DNA from: Myxococcus stipitatus
GTDB lineage: Bacteria > Myxococcota > Myxococcia > Myxococcales > Myxococcaceae
DNA length: 64,000 bases
NCBI RefSeq assembly: GCF_021412625.1
Contig: NZ_JAKCFI010000004.1
Coordinates: forward strand, 310,001 to 374,000
Reading direction: 5' to 3'
Positions 1 to 9,166 of this stretch are shown piece by piece. Each line of letters opens with the position of its first letter. Within the stretch, counting starts at the first letter, position 1. The translations under genes were made by a program, and so were the position numbers. Under the pieces are notes generated by a model. The model worked only from the letters and a program-made list of their open reading frames with translations. It did no database searches and was not told the origin of the DNA.

Positions 1-2
1 CC

Positions 3-3000
3 ACGCTGGAGCCGTTGCTCGTCGAGTCCCCCGAGGACCGGCGCGCGCGGCGGGTGCTTCAGGTGCTGCGAGGACGGGTGGGCATGAAGCGCGCCGACAC
101 GCCCGCGGCCTCGGCCTCCGTGCTGGCGCGCCTCCCCACGCTGAAGTCCGGGGTCCACGCCTCGGCGGTCTGGGACGAGGACGTGGACGTCCGCGCGGAG
201 ACCGTGGTCGACGCCACGGGGGCGCTCGCTCCTCCTCCGGTCACGCCCGCTCCGCCGCGCTCGTTCACGATGGAGCTGCCCTGGGCCCAGCTCCGGGTGG
301 ATGGACCTCCGCTGGGGTTGACGACGGTGAGCCCACCGCGTGCCCCGGACGCGGGCGTGTCCGAGAACGCGGCGTCGCACGCCACCCAGGTCGCGGATGC
401 CACGCCGACGGCGGCGGAGTCGCGGACGGTGCTGCCTCCAGAAGAGGCTGCGTCAGCGACCGCTGCCTCCGGGACGGAGGGGCTCTCCTCCAAGGTCGAG
501 GGGGAGAGGGCCGCCGGGGGCCCGGTGTCGCCGGGGCCGATGGTTCCATGGGGCGACGGTGCGGAGTCCGACTCGGGCGCCTCGTCTGGCGCGAAGTCGT
601 CGGGTGAACCCCTGTCGTCGGCACCGCCCCTGTCGTTGGCGGAGGCCGGTGCCGGCGTCGCCTCGCCGGAGTCCGGCGTGGGGGTGGTGTCCCAGCGGCT
701 CGTGGAGGCGGGCGCTTCGAGTTCGTCACCGGCGCAAGGCGTCTCCGAGGCGGGCGAGAAGACAGCTGCGCCGGAGTCACAGCCTGGACTCTCGCAGCGG
801 CGCGTGTCCGAGATGCGGGGGGCGCGAGAGCGGCACGCGCCTGATGAGCGTGGGTCGCGAGAGGGGCCCTCGCCCGAGGTGCCGGGAGCACAGGAGCGGC
901 CCTCGCCCGAGGCGCGGGAGTCGCGAGAGGGGCCCTCGCCCGAAGTGCCGGGGGCACAAGAGAGGTCCTCGCCCGAGGAGCGGGGAGCGCGAGAGGGGCC
1001 CTCGCCCGAGAAGCATGGGGCGCGAGAGGGGCCGGGCACGTCCGAGGATTCGCAGCGGGGGGCGCGAGAGGGACGCGGTGCGCCCGAGGACCCGCGGCGG
1101 GGAGCGCGAGAGGGGCATGGCGCGCCCCAGGATTCGCGAGCGAAGACCGTCGTGGAGATGCCACTCGTGGCCATCCCCGAAGGTCCCGCGCCGGCGGCTC
1201 GGACCGTGGTGGAGATGCCGGCGGTGCGGGTGGTGGGGCAGGGGAATGAGGACCTGTCCGTCCCATGGCCCGAGCAGCGCGCGGAGCCGCCCGGTCAGGA
1301 GCCGATGGCTGGCCGCGCCGCGGCGCCCGTCCGCGGTGAAGGCCCGGGGAGGGACATCCCCGTCCTCGACCCTGTTGCGCCTCCTCGGACGACGGAGTCG
1401 CGGGGCGAGCGCTCCGATACGCGGGAAGTCGCCATCCCAGCGCGTGACGATGGCGCGTCACCTCGCTCGGAGACGACGGAGGTCCCGCTCGCGGACCTGT
1501 TCGCCGCGCTCGGGGGCGTGCCGGGCGCGAGCGTCGAGCCCGCGAGGAAGGTCTCCTCGGGCGTGGAGCCTGGCCTGTCCGGGGGCGTGCCCGTGGCGAG
1601 TCCGGAGGGCGTGGCCACGTCAGGTGGTTCGCGGCCCGTGGCGGACGCGAAGGCGAGCGCGAGGGAGGATGCGGAGGAGCTGGCTCGCTCCCAGAAGCTG
1701 GAGGCGCAGCTCGTCGCGCGTCGTGCGTGGAAGGAGCTGGCGCAGCTGTACTTGAAGCGGGCGGACCGGGCGAGGGACGCGGCGGCCCGCGCGGACGCGC
1801 TGACGCGGCTCGCGGAGGTGATGGAGAACGAGCTCAACGACCCGGCTGGCGCCGCGCGCATGTACCGGGAGATCGTCGAGCTGACGGGAGACCGCGCGGC
1901 CCTGCGCGAGCAGGTGCGGTTGTTGTCCTCCCGGGACGATATGTCGCTCGTGCGTCGCGCGCTCGACGAGGCCATCCAGCGCGCGAAGACGGGACGGGCG
2001 CGGGCCACGGCGCTGCTGACGCGAGGCGAGCGGTGGCTCCACATGGGCGAGCTCGCCAAGGCCCGCGCGGACTTCGAGGCGGCCGACGCGCTGGTGCCGG
2101 GGATGTTGGCCGTGCTCGCGGGACTCCTCCTCTGCGTCGGTGACACCGAACGCCCGTCCGTCGCGCTGCGGCTACGGGCCGCGCTCGCCCAGACGCCGCG
2201 TCGCGCCTCCGACCGCCTCGAGGCGCTGCGCGTGCTCGCGCGCACCTCGGAGGAGCCGTTGAAGGACGCGCGGCTGGCCCAATGGGCATGGAGCGAGGTC
2301 CTCGTGGAGTCGCCCGAGAGCGAGCAGGCGCGAAGCCGGCTCCTCGCGCTCGCGCGCGAGCTGGGGGACACGCAGGCCCTGGGGCAATTGCTGCGTGCGC
2401 AGATCACCCAGGAACCGCGTGGGCCCGTCGCGCGTCAGGCGCGCCTGGAGTTGGTGGCCACGTTGGAGGCCCATGGGGACGCGGAAGGAGCGCTGACCGA
2501 GCTGCGCCAGGCGGTGCGCTACGAGCCGGGGCACAAGGAGGCGTGGTTGCTCCTGGTGGAGCGACTGCAAGCGCGTGGCAACAAGGGCGAGGCGGCGTGG
2601 GCGCTGGAGCACGCGGCGACGGCGACGGAGGACGAGCTGGAGCGGGAGCAGACCTGGGATCGACTCGCCCGGATGTGGCGTGAGTCGCTCGGCAATCCCG
2701 AGCGGGCCCAGGTCTATGCCCGGCGTGCCGAGGGGATTCGGCTCGCGCGAGCGGAGCGCGAGATACCGCCGCCGCCGGAGCCTCCCCGCAGCGCGACGCC
2801 GCGACGCGAGCCGAGTGGCCCGAGGTCGCCGCTCGTGTCGCCTCCGCCGGAGCCTCCCCGCAGCGCGACACCGCGCCGTGAGCCGAGTGGTCCGAGGTCC
2901 CCGTTGGTGGCGCCTCCGGTGGCGACGACCTCGCTGGTGCGCGCGGGCTCGAACGACCTCTCGGAGGAGGTGACCTCCAGCACCGACGAGGCGGGCGCGC

Positions 3001-5003
3001 CGGCGGGTGGTCGTGAATCGCGCACGGCGGCGGACGCGGTGTTCCAGGACGAGCGCACGGTCGTGCGCCCCGAGGATGGCAACGCCGGACCGACACCGCG
3101 AAAGCCGCGTCCGGACGCGCAGCCCTCGAACGCCAGACAGGAGCGTCAGGGCGTTGTGGCCGAGGCCACTGCTCATCCTCCACGAGGAGATGCGCCGGGG
3201 GCCCAGGCCGGTGCGTCGGCTCGCGGAGTGTCGCCAGGCGTGCAATCGCCGCAGCGAGGCGGGCGGCCCGAGGTCACGACGGGTGACGCGGGGGCGCGAG
3301 GAACCCGAGGGGAGAAGCCCGGAGCCTCGGCACCTGCCATGGGGGCCTCGTCTCCAACGCGAGGCGAGCGCGCCGAGGCTCCAGACGATGCCGCGCAAGC
3401 GCAGGCTCCGCGTGGTCGGCGCTCCGATGCCCCAGACGATGCCGCGCGTGCACAGGCGCCGCGTGGCCGCGCAGACGCCTCAAGCGAGGCCGCGCAACCT
3501 CCTCGCGGAGAGCGAGCGGGTGCTCCGCCAGAGGGCGTTGGAGCCAAGGGCAATCGCGGCGAGAAGTCCCCCGGTCCATCGGCCTCACCGCCCGCGGAGA
3601 AACCTCTCCCCGCATCCGGGCCACGCGGCGCGAAGCCCGCGGCATCTCCCGATGCTCCGCCGGCCACGTCGCGTCCCGATGCGCGCCAGTCCCTCGACAA
3701 GTCCGTGGCCTCGGGCTCGACCGTCGTCTTCGGCGCGGACATCCCCGTGCTGCACCCGGAGAAGCCGGACGCTCGCGTCGCCAAGGCTCCGGCTCCCGCC
3801 GCCCGTCCTCCTCCCGGAGCCAGTGGTGGTCGCGGCAAGGGAATGGACCTGATGAGCGGAACGGAGCTCGACCTCGACGCCGCTCCGGTGCCGGAGACGC
3901 GGGTCATCTCCTGGGAAGCGCCTCCTGGACGCATGGACCCGGTGCGGCGGGTCATCCGCTCCCGCCCCGAGGGCACCGCCGCTGGCCCCGCTCCCGGGCG
4001 CTCCATGTTCTCGAAGCCCGCCGCTCCCACGGTGGGCTCCACGGAGACACGCGAGTCCCCCGTCGTCCCGGAGCCCGCGCCCCCGGCGGACACCGAGCCG
4101 GACGCGTTCCGACAGCTCCGCGAGCGCCCGCTCGACACGGTGGCGTACACCCAGCTGGCCGCCTTCTTCGACACGCGAGGCGACGCGCCACGCGCCGCGC
4201 TGATGCGCGAAATCGTCGACGCGCTCGAGGGTCGCGCGGCGCCCGAGCCGCGCCTGCACCGCTCGCCGCTGTCCATCGAGGAGCGCGCGGGGCTGCGTCA
4301 CCCAGGGCTGCGCACCACCTCGGGAGAGCTGCTCGCGTGCGCGGGCATCGCCCTGTGCAGGCTGTTCCCCGCACAGGGCCGCGCGGCGGACGCGTCCGAG
4401 CCGCTGCGCGCCTCGTCGGGGCCGGGAGCGCCCGCGGTGCTCGACGCGCTGCACTCCTCCGCGCGCGTGCTGTCCATGAACCTGCCGGAGCTCATCCTCT
4501 CGGAGGACGACGCGCCGCCGTTCTCCGCGGTGCACGCGGGCTCCCCGCGCCTGCTCGTGGGGCGCGCCGTGGTGCGCCAGGAACTGTCCGCCGCCGAGCT
4601 GCGCTTCCACGCCGGGCGCGCCCTGCTGTCGCTCTCCCCGGACCTGCTCGCGCTGCGGGCCCTCAAGGGCGCCCAGCTCCTGCGCGCCCTCGCGCTGTTG
4701 GCCACCGTGCTCAAGGACCCCAAGGACCCCAGCGCCGACGCGCGCCTGGTGCGCGAATCCCTCTCGCCTCGCGCGCTGGAGCGCACCCGCGAGCTGCTCG
4801 AGCCCGGGACGCGGGACTTCAACGCCTCCGCCCTCGCGGACGCCGCGCGGGACTCCGCCAATCGCGCGGGGCTCGTGGCGTGTGGGGGCGTGGGCTCCGC
4901 GGTGACGGTGATTCGCTCGCGCCGCTTCCAGGAATCCGAACTCGTGGAGCTGCTGCGCTTCGCCGCCTCCGAGCGCTACCTCGCCCTGCGGGCCGTGCGC
5001 TGA
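3..5003 (+). CDS. Very large TPR/low-complexity protein, 5' end outside window
   Basis: The reading frame is open to the left edge, so the true start lies upstream. About 1666 residues are visible. An acidic, Pro/Ser/Glu/Arg-rich stretch with short repeats (about residues 60-555) is followed by an alpha-helical segment that reads like tetratricopeptide repeats (about 559-920). Next comes a second Pro/Ala/Arg-rich stretch with two near-identical copies of a 24-residue block (nt 2765-2913) and several RGERAEAPDDA-like units. A more ordinary globular C-terminal region follows (about 1362-1666). No signal peptide or catalytic motif is visible in this part. TPR proteins usually scaffold other proteins, and long disordered linkers of this kind are common in myxobacteria. 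The function is unknown. The next gene converges on it 18 bp away. The coding call is confident because the frame is long, starts from outside and ends in a conserved-looking domain. Confidence 0.8.
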   Translation, partial: TLEPLLVESPEDRRARRVLQVLRGRVGMKRADTPAASASVLARLPTLKSGVHASAVWDEDVDVRAETVVDATGALAPPPVTPAPPRSFTMELPWAQLRVDGPPLGLTTVSPPRAPDAGVSENAASHATQVADATPTAAESRTVLPPEEAASATAASGTEGLSSKVEGERAAGGPVSPGPMVPWGDGAESDSGASSGAKSSGEPLSSAPPLSLAEAGAGVASPESGVGVVSQRLVEAGASSSSPAQGVSEAGEKTAAPESQPGLSQRRVSEMRGARERHAPDERGSREGPSPEVPGAQERPSPEARESREGPSPEVPGAQERSSPEERGAREGPSPEKHGAREGPGTSEDSQRGAREGRGAPEDPRRGAREGHGAPQDSRAKTVVEMPLVAIPEGPAPAARTVVEMPAVRVVGQGNEDLSVPWPEQRAEPPGQEPMAGRAAAPVRGEGPGRDIPVLDPVAPPRTTESRGERSDTREVAIPARDDGASPRSETTEVPLADLFAALGGVPGASVEPARKVSSGVEPGLSGGVPVASPEGVATSGGSRPVADAKASAREDAEELARSQKLEAQLVARRAWKELAQLYLKRADRARDAAARADALTRLAEVMENELNDPAGAARMYREIVELTGDRAALREQVRLLSSRDDMSLVRRALDEAIQRAKTGRARATALLTRGERWLHMGELAKARADFEAADALVPGMLAVLAGLLLCVGDTERPSVALRLRAALAQTPRRASDRLEALRVLARTSEEPLKDARLAQWAWSEVLVESPESEQARSRLLALARELGDTQALGQLLRAQITQEPRGPVARQARLELVATLEAHGDAEGALTELRQAVRYEPGHKEAWLLLVERLQARGNKGEAAWALEHAATATEDELEREQTWDRLARMWRESLGNPERAQVYARRAEGIRLARAEREIPPPPEPPRSATPRREPSGPRSPLVSPPPEPPRSATPRREPSGPRSPLVAPPVATTSLVRAGSNDLSEEVTSSTDEAGAPAGGRESRTAADAVFQDERTVVRPEDGNAGPTPRKPRPDAQPSNARQERQGVVAEATAHPPRGDAPGAQAGASARGVSPGVQSPQRGGRPEVTTGDAGARGTRGEKPGASAPAMGASSPTRGERAEAPDDAAQAQAPRGRRSDAPDDAARAQAPRGRADASSEAAQPPRGERAGAPPEGVGAKGNRGEKSPGPSASPPAEKPLPASGPRGAKPAASPDAPPATSRPDARQSLDKSVASGSTVVFGADIPVLHPEKPDARVAKAPAPAARPPPGASGGRGKGMDLMSGTELDLDAAPVPETRVISWEAPPGRMDPVRRVIRSRPEGTAAGPAPGRSMFSKPAAPTVGSTETRESPVVPEPAPPADTEPDAFRQLRERPLDTVAYTQLAAFFDTRGDAPRAALMREIVDALEGRAAPEPRLHRSPLSIEERAGLRHPGLRTTSGELLACAGIALCRLFPAQGRAADASEPLRASSGPGAPAVLDALHSSARVLSMNLPELILSEDDAPPFSAVHAGSPRLLVGRAVVRQELSAAELRFHAGRALLSLSPDLLALRALKGAQLLRALALLATVLKDPKDPSADARLVRESLSPRALERTRELLEPGTRDFNASALADAARDSANRAGLVACGGVGSAVTVIRSRRFQESELVELLRFAASERYLALRAVR
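857..1140 (+). repeat. Intragenic 66-bp tandem repeat (22 residues)
   Basis: The block beginning gcgagaggggccctcgcccg recurs at 857, 923 and 989, an exact 66-bp spacing, and then degrades into shorter GAREG units up to about 1140. It encodes Glu/Arg/Pro/Ser-rich units inside the disordered N-terminal part of the large TPR protein. Copy-number variation between strains would be expected. Confidence 0.75.
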
Positions 5004-5021
5004 AGCCCCGCGACGCCCGGG

Positions 5022-5873
5022 TCAGTTCATCTGCATCCGGATGGTGAGCGCCAGCAGCCGGCTCTTCTCCCCACCCATCTCGTGCCGGTAGGCGATGTCG
5101 AAGCCGCTGCCCGTCTCCGTCATGAAGCCCAGGCCGGTGCTCACCCGCGACGTCTTCGTGAAGCCGTCATACGTGTAGCCCGCGCGGACCGGCATCATCA
5201 TCCCGAGCAGGTACTCCGCGCCCGCGCTGTACGTGAGCGTCGTCTTGTCGTTCGTCGTGAAGTCACCGCGCACGTCGCCCGCCAGCGTCAGCATCCCGGA
5301 CATCACCCCCACATGGGCCGTGTAGTACCGGGTCAGCTCCACGTTGTCGGTGTTGACGAGGTTGTGCGCGGACAGGCCGGCCACGAACGACTGCGACAGC
5401 CGCATGAGCAGGCCGGTGTCGACTGTCACCGAGTTGGCATATCGGTCCATCCCGCTCATCCGCAGATAGCGCGCCGCGGCGCCAATCAGGATGCCCGGGG
5501 TCAGGGGGAACCCCACGCCGAGAGAGGTCAGGTGCGCGCTCGTCCTGGCGCCGCCGCGACCCAGGCTGACCCAGTGGTAGTCGAGGCCCATGGCCATCCG
5601 GCTGGTGGCGCCGTCGATGACGGAGACGCCGAGCAGACCTTCCTTCGCGCGCGTGTCCCACGCGCCCGTGGCCTCGACGCGATACGCCGGGTAGAGCGCC
5701 ATGGCTGCGGGGTTGCCGAGGACGGCCTCCGTGCCCAGCCCCAGGGCTCGGTATGCCCCACCCATGCCGTAGGCCCGGGCGCTCATGACATCCCTCAAGT
5801 CCTCCGAGGGCTGGGCCATGACGGCGGTGGACAGACTCAGGGCAAGCACCAGCACGACGGGACGGAGCGACAT
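5022..5873 (-). CDS. Exported PorV/PorQ-like outer-membrane beta-barrel protein
   Basis: The product is 283 residues with a classical signal peptide; residues 1-20 end in AMA before Gln21. The mature part opens with a segment on the pattern of AYGMGGAYRALG and GNPAAMALYP. That resembles the N-terminus of PorV/PorQ/FadL-like barrel proteins (an N-terminal glycine-rich segment followed by GNPA). Alternating hydrophobic strands follow, and the protein ends in an amphipathic strand (LTIRMQMN). I infer an outer-membrane barrel of unknown cargo. It starts with ATG and is divergent from galU across about 60 bp, so the two may share a regulatory region. Its 3' end faces the large TPR gene. Family assignment is by general pattern only. 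Confidence 0.75.
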   Translation of the reverse strand: MSLRPVVLVLALSLSTAVMAQPSEDLRDVMSARAYGMGGAYRALGLGTEAVLGNPAAMALYPAYRVEATGAWDTRAKEGLLGVSVIDGATSRMAMGLDYHWVSLGRGGARTSAHLTSLGVGFPLTPGILIGAAARYLRMSGMDRYANSVTVDTGLLMRLSQSFVAGLSAHNLVNTDNVELTRYYTAHVGVMSGMLTLAGDVRGDFTTNDKTTLTYSAGAEYLLGMMMPVRAGYTYDGFTKTSRVSTGLGFMTETGSGFDIAYRHEMGGEKSRLLALTIRMQMN

Positions 5874-5894
5874 GAGGCGGTCATCCTATCCAGC

Positions 5895-5923
5895 TTGAAG
5901 GGGTCGGGGGCCACCAATAGATT
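5895..5923 (+). promoter_or_regulatory. Candidate sigma-70-type promoter of galU
   Basis: TTGAAG (5895-5900) and TAGATT (5918-5923) are separated by 17 bp. Transcription would start near 5930, only a few bases before the galU ATG at 5934. There is no Shine-Dalgarno sequence there, so the mRNA may be leaderless. Confidence 0.4.
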
Positions 5924-5933
5924 CCTTGCTCTC

Positions 5934-6836
5934 ATGTCCGCCAACTCGCCGAAGACAGAGCCCCTTATTCGCAAGTGCGTCATCCCGGCAGCCGGGCTGG
6001 GCACTCGCTTCCTCCCCGCCACCAAGTCCGTGCCCAAGGAGATGCTCCCCATCGTGGACACGCCCACCCTCCAGTACATCGTGGAGGAGGCCGTGTCCGC
6101 GGGCATCGAGGACGTCGTCCTCGTCAACGGCCGCGGCAAGGGCGCCATCGAGGACCACTTCGACATCGCCTTCGAACTGGAGACCACGCTGCGGGCTCGC
6201 GGGAAGACGGCGGACGCCGACAAGCTGCGCGCCATCGCGGACCTGGTGCGCGTGGTCAGCATCCGCCAGAAGGAGCCCAAGGGCCTGGGCCACGCGGTGC
6301 TGTGCGCCAAGAGCGCCATCGGCAACGAGCCGTTCGGCGTGCTGCTGGGCGACGACATGATCGACGCCGAGGAGCCGGGCATCCGCCAGCTCGCTCGCGT
6401 GTACCGCCAGCACAACAAGGCCGTCATCGCCCTCATGGAGGTCCCCGAGGACGAGACGCACATGTACGGCATCGCCGCCGGCACGGACCTGGGCGACGGC
6501 GTCATGCGCATCGACCGCGTGGTGGAGAAGCCGAAGAAGGGCACCGCGCCGTCGAACCTCGCGGTCATCGGCCGCTATGTGCTGCCCCCGGAAATCTTCC
6601 CCATCCTGGAGAAGCAGACGCCGGGCGTCGGCGGTGAAATCCAGCTCACGGATGGTCTGGCCACCCTCCAGCAGACGCACGGTCTGCTGGGCTACAAGTT
6701 CAAGGGTCAGCGCTATGACGCGGGCGACAAGGTGGGCTATCTCAAGGCGAACATCGCCTACGCCCTCAAGCGCCCCGAGCTTCGCGGCGGGCTGCTGGAG
6801 TACCTGCGTGAGGTCGTGAAGACGGAGAAGCCGTGA
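5934..6836 (+). CDS. galU: UTP--glucose-1-phosphate uridylyltransferase
   Basis: GalU makes UDP-glucose from UTP and glucose-1-phosphate in the cytoplasm, feeding polysaccharide, LPS and trehalose synthesis. The 300-residue length is normal. The nucleotide-binding signature GLGTRFLPATKS (residues 21-32) is intact, followed by KEMLPI. Further family blocks are visible, including VLLGDDMID, VEKPKKGTAPSNLAVIGRY and GGEIQLTDG. The ATG at 5934 was chosen because it gives the normal family N-terminus; the open frame runs far upstream but has no homology there. There is no Shine-Dalgarno before it. The stop codon overlaps the GTG of the next gene (GTGA), so the two are probably translated together. 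Confidence 0.96.
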   Translation: MSANSPKTEPLIRKCVIPAAGLGTRFLPATKSVPKEMLPIVDTPTLQYIVEEAVSAGIEDVVLVNGRGKGAIEDHFDIAFELETTLRARGKTADADKLRAIADLVRVVSIRQKEPKGLGHAVLCAKSAIGNEPFGVLLGDDMIDAEEPGIRQLARVYRQHNKAVIALMEVPEDETHMYGIAAGTDLGDGVMRIDRVVEKPKKGTAPSNLAVIGRYVLPPEIFPILEKQTPGVGGEIQLTDGLATLQQTHGLLGYKFKGQRYDAGDKVGYLKANIAYALKRPELRGGLLEYLREVVKTEKP

Positions 6837-7588
6837 AGCGAGTCGTCGCAGTCGTCGCGGTCCTGGTGTCGTGTGTCGCCGTCGCCTACGTGTTGCCGGG
6901 GGGCTCCATCCTCCGGCGCATGGTGACGGAGCGCGACGAGCTCAAGCTGTCGGGTGTGCGGGTGGAGGGGTCGCTGAGCTTCAGCGGCGTCGCGGTGAAG
7001 GAGGCGGGCGCGGCGCTGGGCACGGCGACGGACCGGCCGGACGTCCAGGGCGACGGCGCGCTGTACCTGCGCATCCCGGGGCGCTGCCGCTTCGAGGCGG
7101 TGGTGCCGGACGGCAACGCGCGCGCGGCGGTGGTGCAGGTCAGCGGTCGCAAGCGCGTGGAGGGCCACGAGATTCCGTCCCTCTCCGCGATGCTGGCGCA
7201 GGTGTGTCCGTTGTTCGCGGCCGGGGGCGGCCCGGTGCAGCAGCTCAAGGAGTCGGTGCAGGCGCACCTGCAGGGGCTGGGCGTGGACACCTCGCGCACG
7301 GGGCTGGCTCGCTTCGGTGGAGAGGTCGCGTACGTGCTTGGCGACATGGCCGAGGGGCGCCCGCAGTTCTGGGTGTACAAGGACGGCTTCCGGCCGGCGC
7401 GGCTGCGCTACACGGACTCGACGAACACCGCGTGGGATTTGCGCTTCCTCGACTACACGTCGCCCGCAATCGGTGACGCGATGCCGCGCACCATCGAGGT
7501 GTGGCGTGGAGGACAGCGCGCCGTGCGCTTCACCGCGCTGAAGGGTGATGCGCGGGCCACGCTGCCGGACAAGCTCTTCACGCCGTAG
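6833..7588 (+). CDS. Exported hypothetical protein, possibly LolA-like fold
   Basis: This 251-residue protein starts with GTG overlapping the galU stop by four bases, a typical translational coupling. Residues 4-20 form a signal peptide or membrane anchor (VVAVVAVLVSCVAVAY). The remainder is mixed alpha/beta. Its last third (about 185-240, with FWVYKDGFRPARLRY and LRFLDYTSPA) loosely resembles the strand pattern of LolA/outer-membrane lipoprotein-sorting proteins, but this is inference. Co-transcription with galU suggests an envelope role, perhaps linked to polysaccharide assembly. A strong hairpin terminator follows 10 bp after the stop. Function unknown. Confidence 0.8.
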   Translation: MKRVVAVVAVLVSCVAVAYVLPGGSILRRMVTERDELKLSGVRVEGSLSFSGVAVKEAGAALGTATDRPDVQGDGALYLRIPGRCRFEAVVPDGNARAAVVQVSGRKRVEGHEIPSLSAMLAQVCPLFAAGGGPVQQLKESVQAHLQGLGVDTSRTGLARFGGEVAYVLGDMAEGRPQFWVYKDGFRPARLRYTDSTNTAWDLRFLDYTSPAIGDAMPRTIEVWRGGQRAVRFTALKGDARATLPDKLFTP

Positions 7589-7597
7589 GCTCGGCCC

Positions 7598-7627
7598 CGC
7601 CGCCGTGGGCCCTCGGGCCCGGCGGCG
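7598..7627 (+). terminator. Hairpin terminator after galU operon
   Basis: A 13-bp stem is formed by CGCCGCC and GGGCCC pairing with GGGCCC and GGCGGCG, with a 2-base bulge and a 2-base loop. It begins 10 bp after the upstream stop codon. It lacks a T-tract. Confidence 0.65.
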
Positions 7628-7893
7628 TCGCTGCCCCGGTGTCCCTTCGGTTCCCGGGCGCGCTTCGTGAGGAGCGTGGCCCGTGGCGCGTCGCCACGCC
7701 TCGACCTGCTCCGAGACGGGGCTCCGTGAGGACGTGGTGCCTCGCGAGGTGCGGACCGGTGGACCTCGTCCATGCACGGCGGGGCGATGGCTCCGTGCTG
7801 GCGGGTGCCCACGATGCCGCATGACTCGCTCGTGCGGATGTCGGGGCGGCGTTCCCGGTGGCTGCGCGACGCAGGTCGAGCCGGGGGGCAGTC
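7628..7893. other. Intergenic stretch, no gene seen
   Basis: About 265 bp after the terminator hairpin. Short ORFs pass through in several frames but none has a ribosome-binding site or recognisable protein pattern. It presumably carries the promoter of the downstream exported protein; I could not pick out a convincing -35/-10 pair. Confidence 0.4.
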
Positions 7894-8508
7894 ATGTGTC
7901 TACGTTTGGGAAGCAGGTCGGTTCTGGCGGCGGTGGTGACGGCGAGCCTCGTCACCGCTCGGACGGCGGGGGCCGACGAGTCGCTGGAACCCAACTTCAG
8001 CCAGGCCGCCAGGGTGGCGACGGTCGTCTCGAAGCCGAACGCGCGCGTCGCCTTCCCGAGCGGCGCGTTGACGGGCACGTTGGACGTGAGCCAGGGGCGC
8101 TTCACCGGGGTGCTGACGGTGGGGGGCTCGGTGCGGACGACGTTCAACCTCGCCGGCTTCCCTCCGGTGACGGCGACCGTCACGCTGGTGCTGGTGGGCG
8201 GGGTGAGCGGCGAGGTGGATGCGTCGATGCGGGCCTCCCTGGTCCAGCGGACGAACATCCGGCTCAGCGATGTCTGGATTGGCTTCATCCCGGTGTCGGT
8301 GGGCAGCCAGTGCCTGACGAGTCGTCCGGTGGACGTCGAGGTCTCCGGGACATTGGCGCTCGACGGGCCGTCGACGTTGACGGGCTCCTACTTCCTGCCG
8401 GACTTCGCCAATTGTGGCTTCGCGACGGCGACGTTGAACCTGTTGGTGCCGGGGCCGGACAACGCGGTGACGGTGACGCTCAACCCGTCCGGGTCGTTCG
8501 AGGAGTAG
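7894..8508 (+). CDS. Exported hypothetical protein, beta-rich
   Basis: The 204-residue product begins at ATG 7894. A longer frame opens at 7858, but the ATG places the hydrophobic signal sequence (about residues 9-22, ending TAGA before Asp) at the normal distance. The mature protein is rich in Thr, Val and Gly with repeated alternation (TLDVSQGRFTGVLTVGG, TATVTLVLVGGVSG), suggesting beta-sandwich or beta-solenoid structure. A pair of cysteines (in SQCLTS and NCGFAT) could form a disulfide. No known family is recognised. Its last 29 bp overlap the convergent GNAT gene. Confidence 0.65.
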   Translation: MCLRLGSRSVLAAVVTASLVTARTAGADESLEPNFSQAARVATVVSKPNARVAFPSGALTGTLDVSQGRFTGVLTVGGSVRTTFNLAGFPPVTATVTLVLVGGVSGEVDASMRASLVQRTNIRLSDVWIGFIPVSVGSQCLTSRPVDVEVSGTLALDGPSTLTGSYFLPDFANCGFATATLNLLVPGPDNAVTVTLNPSGSFEE

Positions 8509-9133
8509 CGAGGGTCGTCTCCGGGGGCCTCCACATGAACCACTGGGGCGGGCCTCCGTCGAAGCAGGGCTCGGTGCGTTGGATGTCGAAGCCGAAGCCC
8601 TGGTACCAGTCGCGGTTGGAGGCCTTCGCGGTCTCGAGGAAGCAGGGCTCGTCGCGCTCGGCGGCGAGCGCGAGCCCGGCGCGCATCAGCTTCACGCCCA
8701 GGCCCCGGCCTTGATGCGCGGGGTCCACGGCGATGAGGGCCAGGTACCAGTGCGGGGGCGTGTGCGGGTGGTAGCGCTCGAGCCGCGCGAGGGCTTGGAG
8801 TGCCAGCCGGGCGCGACGGGGGAAGTAGCGCAGGCCAGCCCAGACGGTGGGGAGGAAGCCCGCCTGTCGTCCCAGGGATTGGGGGAACGCGCCGGGGCGC
8901 AGCCATGCGGCCACGCCGGTGAGTCGTCCCTCCTCGGCGGTGACGTGCACCACGCCGTGCGCGAGGCAGTCGATGGTGGTGGCGCTGTAGAAGCGCGAGG
9001 ACACCTGGGCGCGTGTGTCGGACGGGCCGGGGAAGAGCTCGGCGAGGAAGGGGTAGTCATCGAAGGCGCGGGCACACAGCGGGCCCACCTGGGGGAGCAG
9101 CTCCGGGGCGAGCTGCTGGACGCTGACGCTCAT
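8480..9133 (-). CDS. GNAT-family N-acetyltransferase
   Basis: A 217-residue cytoplasmic acetyltransferase of the GNAT fold. The acetyl-CoA binding motif A is clear: IAVDPAHQGRGLG at residues 134-146, matching the Q/RxxGxG/A consensus. The following motif B region (FLETAKASNRDWYQGFGF) carries the usual Asn and the Tyr followed by GF. The substrate cannot be told from sequence. It starts with ATG, and its 3' end overlaps the convergent exported-protein gene by 29 bp, so both stops lie in shared DNA. The small membrane-protein gene on the same strand ends 33 bp upstream and may be co-transcribed. Confidence 0.88.
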   Translation of the reverse strand: MSVSVQQLAPELLPQVGPLCARAFDDYPFLAELFPGPSDTRAQVSSRFYSATTIDCLAHGVVHVTAEEGRLTGVAAWLRPGAFPQSLGRQAGFLPTVWAGLRYFPRRARLALQALARLERYHPHTPPHWYLALIAVDPAHQGRGLGVKLMRAGLALAAERDEPCFLETAKASNRDWYQGFGFDIQRTEPCFDGGPPQWFMWRPPETTLATPRTTRTG

Positions 9134-9166
9134 GGGGCGCGACTGTAGTCCGCGGACGAGGGCGGG

